Source of the DNA: Clostridia bacterium
GTDB taxonomy: Bacteria > Bacillota > Clostridia > Oscillospirales > Acutalibacteraceae
DNA length: 64,000 nucleotides
Direction of reading: 5' to 3'
NCBI GenBank assembly: GCA_017407755.1
Contig: JAFQVY010000001.1
Span: 62,001 to 126,000, forward strand
Part shown: piece by piece, positions 18,793 through 28,146 of the stretch
Numbering within the stretch: the stretch's first letter is position 1
Layout: each line of letters opens with the position of its first letter
Program-made: the position numbers and the translations under genes
The notes under the pieces: generated by a model
The model's database searches: none
What the model saw: only the letters and a program-made list of their open reading frames with translations
Told to the model about the DNA's origin: nothing

Positions 18793-20928
18793 TTAACCTA
18801 CAATATCAAAATTTATTATGTCCGTTAAAGAAAGCTTTTCGCCGCTTCTTTGGCTGAAAAAGTCGAGCACCGCCGTGCGGGCAAAGTAGTTGCCGTTTGA
18901 AAGAAGGGTTTCAAAGCTTAAAAGCTCCATATTATCAATAATTCCCGAAGTTAAAAGATAATCGGGATTTCGCATTTCTTGGGGAATATCCTCAACATTT
19001 CCCACAGGCGGAAGAATGAGCAAATCTTTGCTATCAAACAGAAGATGCTGATAAACGTTGCCGTTTCTGGAAAACACCCTTAAGGTGGCTTTGTCCCAAA
19101 GCTCTACTGTATAATCCCCGCTTGTTTTATCATACATCAAAACTTCCCTGTAGTCAAACACAGAAAGTATTTCTTTGGCGTTTTCCCTGCAATTATGGTT
19201 GTCAGCCAAAGAAAGCATAAAGACGCCTTCGTTATAAACCGTATCAAGCACATTAATAACGCTTTTACTGCCGTAGGTGTCAGCACTTGTGCAAAGCACA
19301 ATGTTGCCGTCAATGCCGCTTAGTATAACAGTCTGACCCTTTTCAGAGGGAAAAGCGTAAACGCTGAGCCTGTTTAAAGAAGCAAGCTGATGCGAAACAG
19401 CACCCGACAAAAGTATAAGCAAGCTTAAAATACCGCAAAATATGTTGAGCCCCTTGCCTTTTCTTTGCAAAATATATGAAATTACAAACAATATAAAGCT
19501 CAGCAGCATCCACCAAAGTACGAAGGCGTAGTCTGCCTTTACATAAGCCATAGGTATTGAAGCAAGCCACCCTGTAAGGGTAAGAATCAAGTCCCCCAAA
19601 ACATTTGCAATAAAAGAAAGACACACCCTTACTGTACCCATATAGGGAACAAAATGAAACAACGCCGCTGCTGAGCAGGCAAGCATAAAATACTGCACAA
19701 AGGGTACTACCACCATATTTGAAACAATCTGCACCAAAGAAACCTTACCGAAAAACAGTATGGTTACAGGCAAGGTGGCAACCACCGCAGTAAAGGTAAC
19801 GGAAAACATTGCAGAAAGCTTTCGCAAAAGCTTATTTATACGAACATACCAACTGTCCTGCAAGGGCAAAAGCCTGCGGGTAAGAAAGGCGTTTAGGGGT
19901 GAGCTGAAAGCAACTATGCCGAAAGTAGCCGAAAAAGAAAGCAGTACTCCCACATCACCTACAATATAAGGATTAGCCACACAAAGTATAACAGATGCCA
20001 GTCCTAAGGAATTTAAAGAATCGCTTTCCCGCTTAAAAAACGGGGCAATCAGCACTATAAAAAGCATAATCGATGCTCGGATTGCAGATTTTCCAAAGCC
20101 TGTTAATGTAAGGAAAAACAGAACAATCAGAATAGTTGACAGAGCATTGACGTATTTGTTCTTTATAAGGCTTCCCATAGCCTTTTTGTACATCATAGTT
20201 ATTATAGAAAGATGCAATCCCGAAACCACCGCAATATGGCTTAATCCTGCACGGCGGATATTATTATTAATGTCATCACTAAAGCCGGATTTATCGCCCA
20301 AAAGTACCGCCGAAGCTAAAGCGGCGTTGTCAAAGTCAAGCTCCATATAAAGCGCCGTGCGGATTTTGTCACGAAGCTCCACCGCATAATAATACAAAGG
20401 CCTTTTTAAAGGCTTTTCTACACTTACATCTTCAATGTCATATAAGCTTGCACTGAGGTAGCATTTGTCCGAAAGAGCATTGCCCTTTTTGCTTTCGTAA
20501 AGATAGGTACTAAAGGTGATTGTGTCCCCTACCTTGCAAGGAATATATTCGCTTGTAATGAGAGAAAGCTTGAAATTTACGTCTTCGCCGCTGATTTTAT
20601 CACCCCTTAGCTCATAGCGGCAAAGGTTATTTTCAAACCGAGGCTCCTCCAAAACCCTTGCCTTCACTATGTGCTCGCCGCTATACCTGTTGGTCAAGGG
20701 TGTTACATAAAGAAATGTGAACATATTAAAGGCTAAAACAGCAACCATAGCTGATGCAAACACCACAGCCAAAGACCGCTCTTTTCTCAAAGCTTTTACC
20801 GTCAAAGAAGCAATAAGTCCTGCCAAAGCAACTAAGAAAACCGCCGCGATTATCCTAAAAGTACCATAAAAACAGACCGTCAGCACTATCATTGCGGTTA
20901 AACCTATAAGTGCTAACGGTCTTTTCAT
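18793..20928 (-). CDS. comEC: ComEC/Rec2-type DNA uptake channel with degenerate C-terminal domain
   Basis: 711 aa. The N terminus has two or three membrane helices and an OB-like extracellular region (about 70-160). The competence-domain channel follows (about 210-490) with the family motif RAGLSHIAVVSGLHLSI. The last 190 residues align with the metallo-beta-lactamase-like domain, but the metal-binding HxHxDH is absent: LSLADNHNCRENA stands at the place of LTHPHADHIGG. The channel part looks intact. Whether the cell is competent cannot be judged from this gene. Confidence 0.88.
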   Translation of the reverse strand: MKRPLALIGLTAMIVLTVCFYGTFRIIAAVFLVALAGLIASLTVKALRKERSLAVVFASAMVAVLAFNMFTFLYVTPLTNRYSGEHIVKARVLEEPRFENNLCRYELRGDKISGEDVNFKLSLITSEYIPCKVGDTITFSTYLYESKKGNALSDKCYLSASLYDIEDVSVEKPLKRPLYYYAVELRDKIRTALYMELDFDNAALASAVLLGDKSGFSDDINNNIRRAGLSHIAVVSGLHLSIITMMYKKAMGSLIKNKYVNALSTILIVLFFLTLTGFGKSAIRASIMLFIVLIAPFFKRESDSLNSLGLASVILCVANPYIVGDVGVLLSFSATFGIVAFSSPLNAFLTRRLLPLQDSWYVRINKLLRKLSAMFSVTFTAVVATLPVTILFFGKVSLVQIVSNMVVVPFVQYFMLACSAAALFHFVPYMGTVRVCLSFIANVLGDLILTLTGWLASIPMAYVKADYAFVLWWMLLSFILFVISYILQRKGKGLNIFCGILSLLILLSGAVSHQLASLNRLSVYAFPSEKGQTVILSGIDGNIVLCTSADTYGSKSVINVLDTVYNEGVFMLSLADNHNCRENAKEILSVFDYREVLMYDKTSGDYTVELWDKATLRVFSRNGNVYQHLLFDSKDLLILPPVGNVEDIPQEMRNPDYLLTSGIIDNMELLSFETLLSNGNYFARTAVLDFFSQRSGEKLSLTDIINFDIVG

Positions 20929-20940
20929 TTAAATCAATCC

Positions 20941-21477
20941 TTACTTAAAAAATAAAGGAAGCTTTTCTAAGAATATAATGTCGTCTCTGTCTGCGGCATC
21001 ACCCTCAGCAAGAACTGCGGCTTTGCCAACCACATTAGCTCCTGCCTTCTGGGCAAGCTCTTCCAATGCCTTAAGGCTCTCACCTGTAGAGATTACGTCG
21101 TCTAAAATAAGAACTTTTTTGCCTTTAAGCGCATTCACTTCGCTTTCGCCCAAGTGAAGAGTCTGCTCATTAGCGGTTGTAATAGACTTAACGGTTACGC
21201 TTAAGGGATTTCGCATATAAACCTTTATTCCCTTTCTTGCAACAATAAACTTTCTGCAACCGATTCTTGCAAATTCATAAGCTAAAGAAATACTCTTAGC
21301 CTCTGCAGTAAGCACAACGTCGTGCTCGGGACAGATTTTAAGCAGTGCCTCAGCACTCTTTTCGGTAATTTCAACGTCATTAAAAAGGATAAAAGCGGCA
21401 ATGTCAAGGTGCTCGTTAACCTCAAACATCTCAAGCTCACGCTCAACGCCTGCAATTGTCATTTTGTATGTACTCAT
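20941..21477 (-). CDS. Phosphoribosyltransferase, Apt-like
   Basis: 178 aa. The PRPP-binding loop is clear: VLILDDVISTGESL around residues 115-128. The N-terminal part (VVLTAEAKSISLAYEFAR, then RKG near VYMRNPL) fits the adenine phosphoribosyltransferase branch of type I enzymes. The likely role is salvage of adenine with PRPP, but base specificity is not certain. It lies between the HIT protein and comEC, 12 bases from each. Confidence 0.8.
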   Translation of the reverse strand: MSTYKMTIAGVERELEMFEVNEHLDIAAFILFNDVEITEKSAEALLKICPEHDVVLTAEAKSISLAYEFARIGCRKFIVARKGIKVYMRNPLSVTVKSITTANEQTLHLGESEVNALKGKKVLILDDVISTGESLKALEELAQKAGANVVGKAAVLAEGDAADRDDIIFLEKLPLFFK

Positions 21478-21489
21478 ACCCTTTGCTCC

Positions 21490-21831
21490 TTAGTTTAACT
21501 TTTCGCTAAGCTTTTCGCCGCCAATAAGGTGGAAGTGAATATGCTTAACAGTCTGGGCACCGTTTTCGCCGCAGTTGTTAACAATACGGTAGCCATCCTC
21601 TAAACCGCTAAGCTTTGCAATATGAGGAATCTTGGTGAAGATATAAGCGATAATATCAACGTTATCCTCAGTAATATCGTCAGCACAGCTTAAAACATGC
21701 TCCTTAGGTATAATAACGTTATGTACAGGTGCACAGGGGTTGATATCCTTAAAAACAAGGATTTTGTCGTCCTCGTAAACCTTGGTTGAAGGAATCTCGT
21801 CTGCTACTATTTTACAAAAAATACAGTCCAT
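21490..21831 (-). CDS. HIT family protein (HinT-like)
   Basis: 113 aa, the standard HinT length. It begins MDCIFCKI and carries the histidine triad HIHFHLIGG near the C terminus. Such proteins hydrolyse purine nucleoside phosphoramidates. GGAGAA precedes the ATG. It is first in the unit HIT-phosphoribosyltransferase-comEC-holA-RNase M5-like. Confidence 0.93.
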   Translation of the reverse strand: MDCIFCKIVADEIPSTKVYEDDKILVFKDINPCAPVHNVIIPKEHVLSCADDITEDNVDIIAYIFTKIPHIAKLSGLEDGYRIVNNCGENGAQTVKHIHFHLIGGEKLSEKLN

Positions 21832-21866
21832 TTTAATTCTCCTGTAGTCAGATTTCTTTTAACTTT

Positions 21867-21895
21867 ATTTTACTACAAAGGATATTTCAATTCAA
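21867..21895 (-). promoter_or_regulatory. SigA-type promoter of the HIT-comEC-holA unit
   Basis: Minus strand TTGAAT, 17-base spacer, TAAAAT, about 35 bases upstream of the HIT start. Confidence 0.7.
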
Positions 21896-21900
21896 GTGTT

Positions 21901-21940
21901 TATTAAAATAAAAGAGAGCCTTTCTTATAAAAAGGCTCTC
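21901..21940 (-). terminator. Terminator after plsY
   Basis: Stem GAGAGCCTTT/AAAGGCTCTC (21914-21923 with 21931-21940). On the minus strand it is followed by TTTTATTTTAAT. It closes the DUF512-der-plsY unit. Confidence 0.88.
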
Positions 21941-21946
21941 AGATTA

Positions 21947-22693
21947 TTAGCTTTCTTTTTTCTTGGCGGTGATTTTCTTTTCTTCGCCTTTTAAAATTCG
22001 CTTGATGTTATCCTTATGCTTGATAATTGCAAAAAGTCCAATTAAAGCAGCCAATATGGTTGTAACTAAAACAAAGGTTAAGCTATGGGGCTGATCACTT
22101 CCATGGGAAGGTTCTGCCATAAAGAAATAGGTTACGATAAAGTTGGAGGGGCCCATCATAATTCCTGCGATAATAGAGCTTAAGGAAATTATACGGCTGA
22201 AAGCAAAAACTATGAGGAAAGTACCCAGTACAAAAAGGAAAAATCTCCAATCAATAACTGCCATCATAGCCGCCGTTGTTACAACACCCTTACCGCCCTT
22301 GAAATTAAAGAACACAGGGAAGCTGTGACCGACAACACAGAAAAGGCCTGCAATAAGCATTGTGTAGTACATATACTCGGTTTTTAAGGCTTCGCCAAAC
22401 TTAAGACCCTCCGTATAAGGCAGATAATATATAAGAAGTCTCGCGGCAAGTACAGAGATAACCGCCTTTAAAAAGTCAAAAACAAAGGTCATAACCGCAG
22501 GAAAAACACCAACGCATCTGAGCACATTGGTAAAGCCTGCATTTCCTGAGCCTAAAGTACGTATATCCTGCTTTTTTACTATTCTTGTGAAAAGAACCGC
22601 AAAATTAATGCTTCCTAAAATATAGGAAAATATGGCAAGCAGAATAATGCACCACCAATAATTCTGAAGATAAAAAATCAGGGACTGATTCAT
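21947..22693 (-). CDS. plsY: Acyl-phosphate:glycerol-3-phosphate acyltransferase PlsY
   Basis: 248 aa, slightly longer than the usual 200-220, with an extra hydrophilic C terminus. Polytopic membrane enzyme that makes lysophosphatidic acid from acyl-phosphate. Family motifs are GSINFAVL, DIRTLGSGNAGFTNVLR and GHSFPVFFNFKGGKGVVTTA. It starts one base after der ends. Confidence 0.95.
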   Translation of the reverse strand: MNQSLIFYLQNYWWCIILLAIFSYILGSINFAVLFTRIVKKQDIRTLGSGNAGFTNVLRCVGVFPAVMTFVFDFLKAVISVLAARLLIYYLPYTEGLKFGEALKTEYMYYTMLIAGLFCVVGHSFPVFFNFKGGKGVVTTAAMMAVIDWRFFLFVLGTFLIVFAFSRIISLSSIIAGIMMGPSNFIVTYFFMAEPSHGSDQPHSLTFVLVTTILAALIGLFAIIKHKDNIKRILKGEEKKITAKKKES

Positions 22694-24016
22694 TTATTTG
22701 TCTCCTCTCTCCCTAACAATAATTCTTATGGGAGTACCCTCAAGCCCGAAGGTTTCGCGGATTCGGTTTTCTAAATAACGCTGATAAGAGAAGTGGAAAA
22801 GCTGAGCGTTATTGCAGAAGAAAACGAATGTAGGAGGCTTTGTGCTGGGCTGGGTAGCGTAGTAAATTTTAAGCCTTCTGCCTTTATCTGTCGGAGGCTG
22901 AACACGAGTGGTTGCTTCGGCTAAGAGCTCGTTTAAAATACCTGTTTTAATTCTCATTGCATTTGTGTTTGCAACGTACTTGATAAGCTCAAAAAGTCTG
23001 TCAAGCCTCTGGCCTGTTTTGGCAGAAATAAAGATTGTGGGAGCATAGGACATAAAACCAAACTCAACGTCTAAGTTCTTTCTAAACTCGTTCATTGTTT
23101 TGTCGTCTTTTTCTATTGCATCCCATTTATTAACGGCAATTATACAACCTTTGCCTGCCTCATGAGCCATACCTGCAATTTTTGTATCCTGCTCGGTAGG
23201 GCCTTCTTCGGCATCAATCATAATAACACATACGTCACATCTGTCAATTGCCATTTGTGCACGGATAATACTGTATTTTTCGATTGCATCGTCAACGCGA
23301 CTTTTACGTCTGATACCTGCGGTATCAATAAAGGTAAACTCGCCGTGACTGTTTTTAACTTTTGAGTCGATACTGTCGCGGGTGGTGCCTGCTATATTTG
23401 AAACAATGCATCTTTCTTCCCCTGTAATACGGTTAACAAGAGAAGATTTGCCGACATTAGGCTTGCCGATAACGGCAACAGAGATAACCTCACTGTCCTC
23501 TTCTTCCTCAGCATCCCAGTTAATGTGCGAGAAAACCTCGTCTAAAAGATCACCTGTGCCGTGGCCGTGAACGGAAGAAACACGGATAGGCTCACCCAGA
23601 CCTAAATTATAAAACTCGTAAAACTCCGCTTCAGGCTCACCAACTGTGTCACATTTATTAACGCAAAGCACCACAGGCTTGCCGCTTCTTAAAAGCATTG
23701 CGGCAACCTCGTGGTCGGTAGCAACCACGCCTGTGCGGATATCGGTAACCAAAATGGTAACGTCGGCAGTTTCTATTGCAAGCTCTGCCTGACGTCGCAT
23801 CTGAGAAAGAATTATATCGTCGGAATAAGGCTCAATACCGCCTGTATCAATAAGGCTTGCCTTGTGGCCGCACCATTCTATTTCGCCGTAGATTCTGTCG
23901 CGGGTTACGCCGGGGGTATCATCTACAATAGCGGTACGCTGACCTGTAAGCTTGTTAAAAAGTGTTGATTTGCCTACATTTGGTCTGCCAACAACGGCTA
24001 TAACGGGTTTTGCCAT
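22694..24016 (-). CDS. der: GTPase Der (EngA), 50S ribosome assembly
   Basis: 440 aa, normal length. It has two tandem GTPase domains, each with its own P-loop (GRPNVGKSTLFN at the N terminus; GKPNVGKSSLVN near residue 187), DTxG boxes and NKxD motifs (NKCD, NKWD). A KH-like C-terminal domain follows from about 355. Der is needed for maturation of the large ribosomal subunit. Confidence 0.97.
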   Translation of the reverse strand: MAKPVIAVVGRPNVGKSTLFNKLTGQRTAIVDDTPGVTRDRIYGEIEWCGHKASLIDTGGIEPYSDDIILSQMRRQAELAIETADVTILVTDIRTGVVATDHEVAAMLLRSGKPVVLCVNKCDTVGEPEAEFYEFYNLGLGEPIRVSSVHGHGTGDLLDEVFSHINWDAEEEEDSEVISVAVIGKPNVGKSSLVNRITGEERCIVSNIAGTTRDSIDSKVKNSHGEFTFIDTAGIRRKSRVDDAIEKYSIIRAQMAIDRCDVCVIMIDAEEGPTEQDTKIAGMAHEAGKGCIIAVNKWDAIEKDDKTMNEFRKNLDVEFGFMSYAPTIFISAKTGQRLDRLFELIKYVANTNAMRIKTGILNELLAEATTRVQPPTDKGRRLKIYYATQPSTKPPTFVFFCNNAQLFHFSYQRYLENRIRETFGLEGTPIRIIVRERGDK

Positions 24017-24029
24017 ATTGTCGCCTCCC

Positions 24030-25325
24030 TTATCTCAAAATTTCGTCTAAAAGCTGTGCACCGTCATTTGGCACAGGCACAACCTCTATATTAAGTGCTT
24101 TTCTTACATCGTCTACAGAAGTGTCATCAAGGAATAAGTCCCCGTCACTTCGAAGCATTGATTGAGAGAACAAAAGCTTGTCCCCTAAAGCTTTGCCTTT
24201 AAGGGTATTTATCAAATCCCTGCCTACAACTAAACCTGTAACGTTTATCTTATGCCCGAAAAAGTCGTTTATTACAGGCACAACGTTTACGTTAACCTTA
24301 GGGAATTTAATTTTCAGAGTATCAAAAAGCTTCTGTAAATACGGTGCGGCAGACTCGCCTGAGGCTAAGGTTATATTTCGCACCAAGTTTTCGTCAGCTT
24401 TCTTTTCCTCTAAAGAAAATTCGAACTCGTCATATAAAAGCGAAAGTAAGCCTACGCCGTTCTCAAGACAAGCGAAATCCTCGTAAAATTCTGCCTTCGG
24501 GATTTCACGCTCTGCCATAATGTAAAGCTCATCAGCGGCAAAAGCCATACGTCTTGAGTGTTTTTCAAGGCATCTGTCGGAAAATTCCTCTACAATTTTA
24601 AGGGTTTCTTCGGCGCTTTCCTTATTAAAGGGAGTAAGCGGATAAAGCCCCTCTCTGTGGTCAGTTAACCCCACAGGCACCACAGCGATGGTGTTTACCT
24701 TAAGTTTTTCAAGGTCATTGAGGCTTCTTTTAAGCTCGTCGCCGTCATTAATACCGGGACAGATTACAAGCTGACAATTAAGAGTAAGACCTGCTTTTGC
24801 AAACCTTTCCATAATTTTAAGAGACTCGCCTGCAAAGCGGTTGTTCATCATCTTACATCGAAGCTCAGGGTTTGTAGTATGAACCGAAATATTAACGGGA
24901 CTTATATGCATTTTGATTATACGTTCAATTTCGTGCTCTGTAAGATTTGTCAGGGTAATGTAATTGCCAAAAAGAAAACTAAGGCGGCTGTCGTCATCCT
25001 TATAATAAAGGGTTTCGCGCATACCCTTGGGTAGCTGGTCAATAAAGCAAAAGATACACTTGTTTTTGCAGGAACGCTCTTTGTCCATAAGATAGGTGTC
25101 AAACTCAAGCCCCAGCTCTTCATATTCAGTTTTAGTGGCCTTGACTGTACGCTCGCCGTCTTTGCCTATAACGGTAACGTCAAGGTGGGTTTCAAGCTGA
25201 TAAAAGCGGTAGTCAAGGACATCAACGATAATATTGCCGTTAATTGAAACAAGCTCCTCCCCCGCTTTGATTCCTGCCCTTTCTGCGGCAGAACGAGGAG
25301 TAACACCAGAGATTTTTACAGACAT
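24030..25325 (-). CDS. DUF512 radical-SAM-like protein with N-terminal PDZ
   Basis: 431 aa from the ATG at 25325, preceded by GGAGG at five bases. The N terminus is PDZ-like (SAAERAGIKAGEELVSINGN). A cysteine cluster CKNKCIFCFIDQLPKGMR (about 85-102) and the long DUF512 domain follow. The family is conserved in clostridia and often lies beside der; its function is unknown. The CxxxCxFC arrangement suggests a radical SAM iron-sulphur cluster. It is first in the DUF512-der-plsY unit. Confidence 0.88.
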   Translation of the reverse strand: MSVKISGVTPRSAAERAGIKAGEELVSINGNIIVDVLDYRFYQLETHLDVTVIGKDGERTVKATKTEYEELGLEFDTYLMDKERSCKNKCIFCFIDQLPKGMRETLYYKDDDSRLSFLFGNYITLTNLTEHEIERIIKMHISPVNISVHTTNPELRCKMMNNRFAGESLKIMERFAKAGLTLNCQLVICPGINDGDELKRSLNDLEKLKVNTIAVVPVGLTDHREGLYPLTPFNKESAEETLKIVEEFSDRCLEKHSRRMAFAADELYIMAEREIPKAEFYEDFACLENGVGLLSLLYDEFEFSLEEKKADENLVRNITLASGESAAPYLQKLFDTLKIKFPKVNVNVVPVINDFFGHKINVTGLVVGRDLINTLKGKALGDKLLFSQSMLRSDGDLFLDDTSVDDVRKALNIEVVPVPNDGAQLLDEILR

Positions 25326-25404
25326 AAATTCCTCCGAAAAAAACAAAAGGGCGGCTAAAGATAAGCCGCCTTGTATCTTTTGTTAAGCTAAAATTTGGCT
25401 CAGA

Positions 25405-25587
25405 TTAGTCTTCCTTAGCGATAACCTGTCTGCCGTTGTATACGCCGCAGCTGGAGCATACCTTGTGAGGAGCCATATACTCGCCGCAGTTGGGACAAAT
25501 GCTGAGTGCGGGAGCGTCCAGCTTCCAAACGTTTGAGCGTCTCTTATCTCTTCTTGCCTGTGAATGTTTGTTCTTTGGTACTGCCAT
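25405..25587 (-). CDS. rpmF: Ribosomal protein L32
   Basis: 60 aa. The N terminus MAVPKNKHSQARRDKRRS is typical of L32, and four cysteines (CPNCGEY, CSSCGVY) mark the zinc-binding form. It lies 31 bases after the YceD gene, the common yceD-rpmF pair. GGAGGT precedes the ATG. Confidence 0.98.
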   Translation of the reverse strand: MAVPKNKHSQARRDKRRSNVWKLDAPALSICPNCGEYMAPHKVCSSCGVYNGRQVIAKED

Positions 25588-25618
25588 CTCTTACAGACCT
25601 CCTTATAAGTTTTATATG

Positions 25619-26113
25619 TTAATCAATAAGCTGTTTTAAAATCTCGAGCCTTGGGTCGATGTTACCCTTTCGGCAAGTGCACTCTGTGTCGTTTAAATTG
25701 CATCCGCAATCGGGACACAAGCCTTTGCAGTCTTCTGTGCAAAGGTACTTGCCGGGCAGGTCCAATAAAATGTCGGAAACCACCAGGTCGTCGAGCTCAA
25801 GCTCAAAATCGGGCACTTCGATATAGTCATCGTCCTCGCTGTCACTAAGACCTGCAACGAGACGGTGGTCGAAAGAAAACCTCTGCTTTCTTTTCAAAGC
25901 TTTGCCGCAGCGGTCACAGGGGCGGGAGTAAACAAACTCAGCATCAAGCACAAGGCTTACAAAACCAAGCTTATTTTCTGCCACTGCTTTTACTTTTGCA
26001 TCGGAATCGAATGGATAAATTCCGTCAAGAGTAATGGGCTTAAGCTCAACCTCAAAATCGGCTTCGATTTTCTCGCCGTCGTTGAGGAAAACATCTTTAA
26101 GATTTAAAACCAT
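25619..26113 (-). CDS. YceD family (DUF177) protein
   Basis: 164 aa from the ATG at 26113, with GAGGTG just upstream; a TTG further up overlaps that site. It contains the family cysteine patterns CDRCGKAL near residue 70 and CxxDCKGLCPDCG near residue 130. YceD is usually encoded next to rpmF and has been tied to 23S rRNA/large-subunit biogenesis. Its biochemical role is not settled. Confidence 0.9.
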   Translation of the reverse strand: MVLNLKDVFLNDGEKIEADFEVELKPITLDGIYPFDSDAKVKAVAENKLGFVSLVLDAEFVYSRPCDRCGKALKRKQRFSFDHRLVAGLSDSEDDDYIEVPDFELELDDLVVSDILLDLPGKYLCTEDCKGLCPDCGCNLNDTECTCRKGNIDPRLEILKQLID

Positions 26114-26160
26114 AATGCACCTCAAAAACGCAATGACTCATAGTGAAAATACCATAAAGT

Positions 26161-26189
26161 ATTATATCTTTAAGAGGGCGATTTGTCAA
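26161..26189 (-). promoter_or_regulatory. SigA-type promoter of yceD-rpmF
   Basis: Minus strand TTGACA, 17-base spacer, TATAAT: both hexamers are consensus. A strong promoter fits a ribosomal protein operon. Confidence 0.87.
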
Positions 26190-26242
26190 TGATAATTTTG
26201 CCGATAATCGCATTCTTTTTTGCCTATATGTTAGAAAACTTG

Positions 26243-27403
26243 TTAAAAAGCAGTAATTTTTCGTAAAAAACTCTGTCCCTCAATAAAATCCTGAACCTTA
26301 AGAAAATCGCAAAGGGTTTTACCGATATGAGAAAAACCTTCAAGGGTGCCTAAATTACAAGGCTTAATTCCTTTGCCGAATATTAAAAGAGGTATATATT
26401 CTCTTGTGTGGTCGGTGCTTTCTTTAAATCCGGGGTCACAGCCGTGGTCTGCGGTAATTATAAGCATGTCATCAGGTTTTAGCTTTTTGATAATCTCAGG
26501 CAAAGCTTCGTCAAATTCGCTTAAGGCTTTGGCGTAACCGTCAACGTCGTTTCTGTGACCGTAAAGCATATCAAAATCCACAAGATTTATAAAGCAAAGT
26601 CCCGAAAATTCCAAGTCTAAATATTCAAAGATTTTTGCTATACCCTCACAATTTGAGCTTGTGTGGGCGTATTCGGTTATTCCTCTGCCTGCAAAAATGT
26701 CGTTGATTTTTCCTATTGCAACAACGGACTGACCGCTTTCACTTATATAGTCAAGCATAGTCTTTTCTGGTGGAGCAAGGGAAAAATCGCGGCGGTTTGC
26801 GGTTCTTTGAAAATTTCCCGCATTGCCCTTAAAGGGTCTTGCGATAACTCTGCCCACAGGCGTAATTTCCCGTGCAATTTTGCAGTATTCATAAAGCTTT
26901 TCAAGGGGTACAATATCCTCGTGAGCGGCTACCTGAAACACACTGTCGGCAGAGGTATAAACAATTAAGTCTCCGCTTATTATATGCTTTTCGCCGAAAT
27001 CCTCAAGCACCTCTGTGCCCGAATAAGGCTTATTGCAGAGAACTCCACGCTTACATCTCTGTGAAAACTCTTTTATCATTTCATCGGGAAAACCCTGAGA
27101 AAACGTAGGCAAAGGCTCTTTGCTTACTACTCCGCTTATTTCTCAATGGCCAACGGTGGTGTCCTTACCCATTGATTTTTCAGAAAGCCTGCCAAAGGCA
27201 GCAGAAGGTGCAGAGACACTTTCCAAATAATTCACTGAGTCAATATTAAAAAGTCCCATATTCTTTAGATTTTTCAAATCAAAGTAAGGGGATTTTGAAA
27301 CAGAGCGTAGGGTATTGGCACCTTTGTCGCCAAATTTTTCGGCGTCACTCATTTCACCTATACCGAAGCTATCCAGTACAATCAAGAAAACACGCCTGCT
27401 CAT
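26243..27403 (-). pseudogene. deoB: Phosphopentomutase interrupted by an in-frame TGA
   Basis: The reading frame is continuous over the whole family length (386 codons before the final stop) except for a TGA at 27143-27145. Before it the frame encodes MSRRVFLIVLDSFGIGEMSDA...GKDTTVGH; after it EISGVVSKEPLPTFSQGFP. Phosphopentomutases have Trp here (GHWE), so this is a TGG-to-TGA change, either real or a sequencing error. The remainder keeps the metal-binding motifs (DFDMLYGHRND, ITADHGCDP). The enzyme interconverts ribose/deoxyribose 1- and 5-phosphates, linking DeoD to DeoC. The start overlaps the deoD stop by four bases. Confidence 0.9.
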
Positions 27404-28143
27404 AGCTTTTCAAAATCTTCGGCAATTACTGCAGTTTCAAGTGCCAAATGCATCATATCCGTAAAGGTTTTTTCACGCTCTTCTGCCGAAAGTGTGTCAA
27501 AAGGCGGATAGACTAAATCGGAAATTGTACATATAGCCAAAGCTCGCTTTTTAAGCCTTTGGGCAGTTAAATAAAGGGATGCCGCTTCCATTTCAACCGC
27601 AAGACACCCTACCTTGCCCCACTGTGCAGAGGGGGTGGTGTCGTCATAAAAGGTGTCGGAAGAAAAAAGTGCACCTACTTTAATATTTATGTTTTCTTTT
27701 GAAGAAGCCTTATCAACTGCCTTTAGCAAATCATAACTGCAAACAGGTGCAACACTGCCCTTCAGACCGTACTGAGCGGCAAAGCTTGAGTTTGTAGAGG
27801 CACCCAGTCCCACTACAATATCCTTAAGCTTAACGTCTTCGTCTATTGCTCCTGCACTGCCTACGCGGATAATATTTTTAACACCGAAAAACTCAAAAAG
27901 CTCGTAGGAGTAAATGCCGATTGAGGGCATACCCATTCCGCTTGCCATAACAGAAACCTTAACGCCTTTGTAAAAGCCTGTGTAGCCCTGAATTCCTCTG
28001 ACGTTATTTACCAGCTCAGGATTCTCTAAAAAATTTTCGGCAATAAACTTTGCTCTTAAAGGGTCGCCGGGCATCAGCACGGTTTTACCAAAGCCCAAAT
28101 CCTTATTAAGCAAATTTATGTGAGGTGTGTTTTTATATTCCAT
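27400..28143 (-). CDS. deoD: Purine nucleoside phosphorylase, DeoD type
   Basis: 247 aa; DeoD-type enzymes are about 235-240. Motifs are GDPLRAKFIAE near residue 26, RVGSAGAI, and the C-terminal VEMEAASLY and ISDLV with the purine-binding Asp. It splits purine (deoxy)nucleosides with phosphate into base and (deoxy)ribose 1-phosphate. Its TGA stop overlaps the deoB ATG. It ends in TGA itself, which argues against TGA being read as Trp in this genome. Confidence 0.95.
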   Translation of the reverse strand: MEYKNTPHINLLNKDLGFGKTVLMPGDPLRAKFIAENFLENPELVNNVRGIQGYTGFYKGVKVSVMASGMGMPSIGIYSYELFEFFGVKNIIRVGSAGAIDEDVKLKDIVVGLGASTNSSFAAQYGLKGSVAPVCSYDLLKAVDKASSKENINIKVGALFSSDTFYDDTTPSAQWGKVGCLAVEMEAASLYLTAQRLKKRALAICTISDLVYPPFDTLSAEEREKTFTDMMHLALETAVIAEDFEKL

Positions 28144-28146
28144 AGT

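Noticed and set aside
27143..27145. TGA as selenocysteine or genome-wide Trp codon
   Set aside because: The expected residue is Trp, not Cys/Sec, no SECIS-like context is evident, and TGA is the real stop of deoD, holA and mltG in the same window.
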